64,000 nt of DNA from Nelumbo lutea (Eukaryota; Streptophyta; Magnoliopsida; Proteales; Nelumbonaceae): the NCBI GenBank assembly GCA_022828595.1, contig JAKGHH010000004.1, positions 51,076,922 through 51,140,921 of the forward strand, in the 5' to 3' direction. The notes beneath the pieces are model-generated. The model was not told the origin of the DNA, made no database searches, and saw nothing but the letters and a program-made list of their open reading frames with translations. Positions 58,691-64,000 of this stretch are shown here, piece by piece. The position numbers and the translations under genes are program-made. Each line of letters starts with the position of its first letter. Within the stretch, counting starts at the first letter, position 1.

Positions 58691-60459
58691 TAAAATTGAA
58701 TGGAGCCACCACCCATCAAAGAAAGGAGAATGGGAGTGATGGGCCTCCCATGTTCAAGAATGCAAACAATGACTCATGTTCCCAAAAAAAAAGACTCTTC
58801 TAAGTATTTTAAGGGGGAGAGAGAGAAGGTAAGAGGCACCCCTCTCTCATAATTGATATGTGGTACCAATTTCCCTAGAAATAAAGCGAAGAAAATAAAC
58901 TAAAAAAAGGAATGGAAATGAACCAACAAGGGACTAGTGGATTTGCCTATCAATGAAGATGCCTAGTCATAATGGACTTGTCCCCCAAGTTATCCAACCC
59001 TTCCATCGCCCATTTGGGTGTGAGAAACCCATAGAGGAGAAAAGGAGTAGGCAACTACATGCATCCTCCCTCTTTGCCCAAGGGATGCAATCCCCCATAA
59101 GCAACCTCTCTAAATGCAAGTCCCGGCCTAAGATTAAAAGAAAAGAATGAAGAAAAAAGAAAAAAAAACAATGAACAAGAAAGAAATCCAATTCGAATCA
59201 AGATAAAAAAAAAGCTAATAAAACAATTAAACATAATTCTAACATCCAAATAAAGGGTTCTTATTTAACTAGATAAAAGGGAAATTGAACAACTATGGAG
59301 TCAACTAGATTTCAACAATGGTATCAACTCAGATTAAGCTAAAAAAAAATCACTTAAAAAGGCATATGTCATAATCCAAACTTACCAACAAATTACCATA
59401 ATGTTTCCTACATCTAGTCATCATGAAACCAACTTCAAAGCATGCATAACATCATCCAATAACAAAATAGTTCAATGCTGAAAGTAGAAATAACTAAAGA
59501 ACTAACTACAACATTAATAAGATTTAAGAAAATGAATACCAAAAAAGAAAATAAGATGAGGTGAGAAGCTCACCTCTTTATGGCCTTTTTTCAAACAGTT
59601 GGGGAGGAAAGAATGCTAAAGTATTAGCAGTCCTAGCTTGGGTTAAGCCTTTATTGTTGTTGTTTTTCTTCTTGGCCAAAAGTGTTGCTTTGTCTGGATG
59701 CAAGATTGCTTGAAGGAGCTCTTCTCTTCTTGGTTGAATGGGAAATAAGCTAGTTCATTACTTTTTTTTTCTTTTCTTATTTCTCCCTTGGCCGAAATCC
59801 CTTGCTAGATGGGAGCTAGATTTTTTTTCCTTTTTTAGTTTTTGATTGAGAGAATGGGAGTGAGAGGAAAGGAAATTCGGTTTAGGGTTTGGTTTAGGTT
59901 AAAGTGTGAAGAAGAGGATGGAAGGGTTTTGGGTTCAGTTCTGTGAGAGAGTGAAGAGGAAGGAAGAAGATGGTGGTGTGAGGGTTTTGTTGGTTTGGTT
60001 CAAGTGGTGTTGTGAGAGAGAGGGAGTTTGAATGGTCGGCCACTGAGGTTGGAGAGGGAGAAGAGTTGACAGGAAGGATTGTTGGTTCTATTTTGGGTTG
60101 TGTGAGAGAGGTCTAGGAATGAGAGAGTGTTCTTACCTTGGACGAAATGGGGGAAACCTCTAGGTTTTTTCCTTGGGTGAGAATAGCCTTTCCTTTCCTT
60201 GTTCTTTTCTTCTCATTCTTTCTTTCTTCTTTCTTCTTCTTCATGACATGATCGAGTGGAGCTCTTGATTCTTTATTTTTTTTTTTGTTAGGGAAAATGG
60301 AATATGGGGGTGAGATGAGGAAAGGGGGAGACTAGTTTAGTTGTTCATGGAAGTGGGGAGAAAATGAGGGTGTGAGATGAATTATCGTCGAAATGGAATC
60401 TTGACATTTTTATGGTTGACAGTCATATGTTTGAGGTGGGATTTAGGGGTTGATTATAT
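58691..60459. other. No gene recognised; purine-rich on the plus strand from about 59820
   Basis: 58691-59600 may be 5' untranslated or LTR sequence of the copia relic, but no ends are found. 59820-60420 is strongly G/A-rich on the plus strand ('gagagagtg', 'ggtttggtt', 'ggaaggaagaagatgg') with no coding exon. Confidence 0.4.
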
Positions 60460-60503
60460 AAATAAATAAATAAATAAATAAATATATATATATATATATA
60501 TAT
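60460..60503. repeat. (AAAT)n-(TA)n microsatellite
   Basis: About six AAAT units pass directly into about ten TA units. No flanking element is recognised. Confidence 0.93.
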
Positions 60504-60839
60504 TGGTATCCTTGAGGCAATGGATGTGTCGGATTTAACTTTGTGGAGTCAAGGTTCAAAAATTGCATAGATTGGATTGTTAAAGAGAAAGTTGGGGTGA
60601 TGAACAATGGATCTTTAGAGTTTAGTCATGAAATTCAACATATAACTAAGTTATAGTTTCCTAAGTCTAGGGATTATGTTTGGTCGGGGTACTAAAGCCT
60701 ATGTAGTGTTAGATATTGATCTAAATGTTCTTGTTAATTTTTAATTTTATCTATGTAATTTTACACACAGCAGAGGATTTTAGGTTTTTACAAGTTTCAG
60801 GTTGGTTTGGTTATGTTTTCAAATTTTAGGGTATAAAGA

Positions 60840-61080
60840 GGTTAAAGGCACCAAGAAAAATTTTGGTGTTAATGGGGTGTGAGAAAAGAATGTGACTATC
60901 CTTTTTGTGGGAGAGATGAGGACTTTGACCATCTTTTTCTTTTTTACATTATAAAGTGGTAAGAGTCTTATAGGCTAGGTTTAAAGAAGGCATTCGTGGT
61001 TGTAATGATGACGAACAAGTCCTTGAGCAATGGGTCAAAATTAGGGAACCAAGTAAAAACTTGAATCGACTTAATCTCCT
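60840..61080 (+). pseudogene. LINE zf-RVT relic
   Basis: A plus-strand frame reads VRKECDYPFCGRDEDFDHLF near 60879, matching the cysteine-histidine zinc-binding region (C..C..DHLF) that follows the reverse transcriptase in plant LINEs. A few LINE-like words continue to about 61080. No catalytic RT motif is left. Confidence 0.6.
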
Positions 61081-61089
61081 AGCCAGATC

Positions 61090-62964
61090 AAGTTTCATAT
61101 TGTGACACATGGAAAAATCGTAGCACAAAATTGTTTTAGAACAAGTTAATGAAGGGATGGGAGATCCATCATATGGACGACCAAACCATTCGAGGTGGCT
61201 GGGCGAAATTTCAAAAATTTCTTTCTCCCATCTGGGAATCCTATTCCCTGATTTAGAAAAACTACATTTTTCAATGTTCATTCTTGAAAGAAACGGGACC
61301 AAATCTGAAACCAATATTAGGGAGAGGAATACCTGATATGGAATCCACACGAAAAAACTCCTCATAACATAGGTGTTCACATCCAAAGAGGGTATCAAAT
61401 CCTTCCTATATTGAAGATGACACAGTTTAAGGTGAGGTAGGATCAACAAGTGGATTCTTCAACAAGAATTGTTTAAGGATGTGAACATAGCTTCAAGATT
61501 GTTTCTTCCACCAAGAAACAATATCAAGATCCAATCTTGATTACTCCAAGAGGTTGAGATCAAACAGGGTAGGGCGGAAAGAATAGACAGAGAGAACTGA
61601 AAGCAGAAAAGTCAATCAAAATGTGTGTTATTCCAGTTCTCCATCCTCCTTTATATAGACCTTAAAAAGTTAATCTCATAATTTGATTAAGAGTTTCTTG
61701 ATCCAAATATTTATTTGGATCTGAACTTTTTAAGTGATAATGCTTATCCCTTATCTTATCTATAGATCAGGATCAACTTCTTCTAATCCAATTAAAAGTT
61801 TCTAATTCAAATCTTTATTTGGATTTGGACTCTTTAAGTGGATAAGAGGAACTCTTATCCTTATTTGTTGATCCATACCCAGATTCTCCCCCTATTTAAT
61901 TAATCAAATTAACCTAGTTTGAAATGGGCTTTACACCCATTAAGCTTTCAGGCCCACTTCCTTTAATGCTAACTAGCTTGGATTTCTTTGCAAGGCATGG
62001 GACCTTATCATTGACCTCCACATAAGCCACATGGGTTTAGCCTAGCCTCTATTACAAGGCCTGATTGAATTCACTACTGAATATAGTGAACCCCTGAGTC
62101 CATCAATATGGTCTCTTAATGGGCCCAACATTTACACTAAATGGTCATTGGGTCCAGCCATCTTATGAAGGCCCAAGGACTGGGGGTAGATGTGAGATTA
62201 ACCCATCATGTTTTATTATCCCTAAATGGTCTTACACTTAACCTCTCAGCCCATAATGATCAAACACTACCCGACAAGAGATGACATCTCCCTCGGTTGT
62301 AAGGTACAGTGTTGCACTCTCTACTTATATTGATCTTGGGAATTAAAACATTTTTGCAAACATTTTGTAAAACCATAATATATATGTATATATCTATATA
62401 AATATATTTTGCAAAATAAATTTCAACAAGTTTGAAATCAACTGAAAGTAGTTTAGGTTTCCATCAAAGAGAGTGAATTCCCTGATTATTCACTTTATTT
62501 GACAAAGGGGCTAATTCTATCACTATGATCACCCACTCAGATGAATTCTTAGATTGTCCCAACATACCCAGGTTTTAAGCCCCTCTAAGAATCTCGCTGA
62601 TTGTCATATCAAAGACAACTCAATCTGACACCTAGTGTAGTACCATACTAGAGTCTAAGGGTCAGGTGTAACATTCCAATTTTTCCTACCTGTCTCCAAG
62701 GTCCAAGGCAATATTAGAATTTGGTCTGGTTCAAGGTTTTAAGAAAACCCACACTGCATGTGCCATACGTCTCACCCTGGTAGTTGAGACAAGCAACCCC
62801 AACCCACTTGGTAGCACATTAGTGTCAGCTTTGATAGGATAAACCTCCCCAGGTCTATCCAACGGCTGTGGAGATTCTAAACTAACACGAGTCTCATAAG
62901 TGTCTAGTTTAAGGGTATTACACAAAAATGCACCATAATAACATGAATCAATTATGTATTTCAT
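61090..62964 (-). other. Unassigned region with LTR-like features on the minus strand
   Basis: On the minus strand, TCTATATAAAGGAGG at about 61655 is a good TATA box, followed by 'tctctctgtctatt' and a segment resembling a retrotransposon R-U5. A block with 'tttatttggat(c/t)tg' is duplicated at about 61708 and 61823 (period about 115). No LTR termini or primer site were found. A 166-codon frame at 60949-61449 matches nothing known. Confidence 0.3.
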
Positions 62965-63446
62965 TCATTTATAATAAATGTCAATAAGTACATCAATCTG
63001 ATTGAAGCTAAGGGCATACACTATCTAACCGTTAATTCCTCTTCATGGGAAGATGGTCACTATGCATTGGGTGTTATAGTAAGAGATGATATGAGTAAGG
63101 TTTGATTCTCAGTGTCAAAATGACAGTGGTTATTGCACTATTAGCCAAGCATAAGCCTAAGCAACCCACAAAGCCCATCACGGCCATAAAGTTCAGGAAT
63201 TATAAGTACATGATAGTTAACAATTTTTTTTGGTAAAAGATGGTTATCAAAAATAAGTGCACTATGAAAGGAGATTCACATCTAGTGATTAGGAGCCACA
63301 AGGAAGAATGGATCCACCATAGAACCTAGGGACTCTTCTCGATGATTATTATGAGATCCATCAAAGAACAAATTGACGATCAAATACAAGCAGAGAGAAG
63401 TTGCTAATTGGTTATCAAAGAAGGGTCCCTTGCTCGAGTTCAGATT
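62965..63446. other. Intergenic DNA, faint LINE-like signal
   Basis: Around 63055 the plus strand reads GHYALGVIVRDDM, similar to the start of LINE RNase H domains, but it is too short to call. Nothing else is recognised. Confidence 0.35.
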
Positions 63447-63558
63447 GGCGCCCCACATGCACATCCTAGCATGCATTGGGAATATCTCCCATACTTGTCG
63501 TGGGAGATGTTCCCAATACATGGCTAGGATGGGCTGGGGTGCATTGGGGCTGGGCGCC
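63447..63558. repeat. Hairpin (inverted repeat) bounded by GGCGCC
   Basis: GGCGCC at 63447-63452 and 63553-63558 bound an inverted repeat. Its core is ATGCATTGGGAATATCTCCCA (63471-63491) against TGGGAGATGTTCCCAATACAT (63501-63521), and the outer arms pair 'acatcctagc' with 'gctaggatgg'. A shorter version lies at 10541-10590. Confidence 0.8.
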
Positions 63559-63560
63559 CA

Positions 63561-64000
63561 TGGGGATGCAAACAGATTAGATAAAATTCGAACCGAGGTA
63601 CATCCGAATGCAATCTGATAGTTCAAACATCCATTCCGATATGCTTCAAAGATCCAATTAGATCTTACAAACACAGCTTTGAATTTGAATCTATTAATAA
63701 TGTTGGATATCCAAATACTATCCAATCCGATTTAATTTGTGAAAAAAAATATATAACCATTTATATAAAGAAAAACAAAACATACAAGTATTTTATTTAA
63801 TTATTTCCATCATATATATACATATGTTTTTATAAAAAATTACAAATATACAGTATAAACATATTTACAAATAAATAAATAACACACACAATCTCAACTC
63901 GGATAGGGGCTGATTCAAATTTGATCAATCAGATCCTGTTATCCGATCCGATACGAATACATCCGAATCCCACAAAACAGGATCGGATCTCAAATCGGAT
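63561..64000. mobile_element. hAT-type MITE, left part (cut by the window edge)
   Basis: It starts TGGGGATGCAAAC, close to TAGGGGTGCAAAT of the element at 10606. The interior has the same 'gatcggatc', 'ccgaatcc' and 'gatttgaat' wording and an AT-rich centre. The right end lies beyond the window. Confidence 0.65.

Noticed and set aside
60949..61449. 166-codon minus-strand frame
   Set aside because: Overlaps a plus-strand LINE relic at one end and an LTR-like region at the other, and has no known motif.

Overview
The window is nuclear DNA of a flowering plant. The evidence is AT-rich, TE-loaded intergenic DNA, GT-AG spliced genes encoding plant-specific families (DUF789 and a plastid-type DUF3531 protein), plant-type LTR and non-LTR retrotransposons, and many hAT- and Tourist-type MITEs. 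The species cannot be named from the sequence. Only two genes look intact. Everything else is transposon sequence of several ages, microsatellites, or DNA with no recognisable content.

Layout. 1-3.2 kb: 3' part of a Ty3/gypsy Tat-lineage element (A), with an intron-containing antisense gene and a 3' LTR. 3.3-15.8 kb: LINE relics (RNase H type and RTE type), MITEs with clear target duplications, a minus-strand LTR fragment, a tandem-repeat block and a very AT-rich stretch. 15.8-24.5 kb: a complete but old and defective Tat-lineage element (B): LTR, gag, RT-RNase H, a long antisense gene, polypurine tract, LTR. Protease and integrase are missing. 24.5-31 kb: intergenic DNA with an unusual ACGTG (G-box/ABRE) cluster and several MITEs. 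31.2-36 kb: a six-exon DUF789 gene on the plus strand. 36-44.4 kb: MITEs, including one nested inside another, and a third degraded Tat fragment (C: LTR plus gag). 44.4-50.5 kb: an eight-exon DUF3531 gene on the minus strand. Its introns hold copia, L1-type and other relics, and a second copy of its last exon lies just downstream. 50.5-64 kb: LINE and copia relics, MITEs, microsatellites, and at the right edge a hairpin plus hAT MITE that mirrors a pair at 10.5 kb.

The two genes have no visible functional link: they lie on opposite strands, about 9 kb apart end to end, with transposon DNA between. The retroelements do form a related set. A, B and C share LTR ends (TGATG...CATCA in A and B), gag motifs, a polypurine tract of the same form, or the antisense gene. 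That antisense gene matches the plant family Pfam calls 'putative gypsy type transposon' (Transposase_28), and it carries canonical short introns. This is the most distinctive biology in the window, though antisense ORFs are already known in Tat-lineage elements. Other points worth following up are the duplicated terminal exon of the DUF3531 gene, the orphan G-box cluster, and the repeated hairpin-MITE module. All calls come from reading the sequence by eye; no database search was run.
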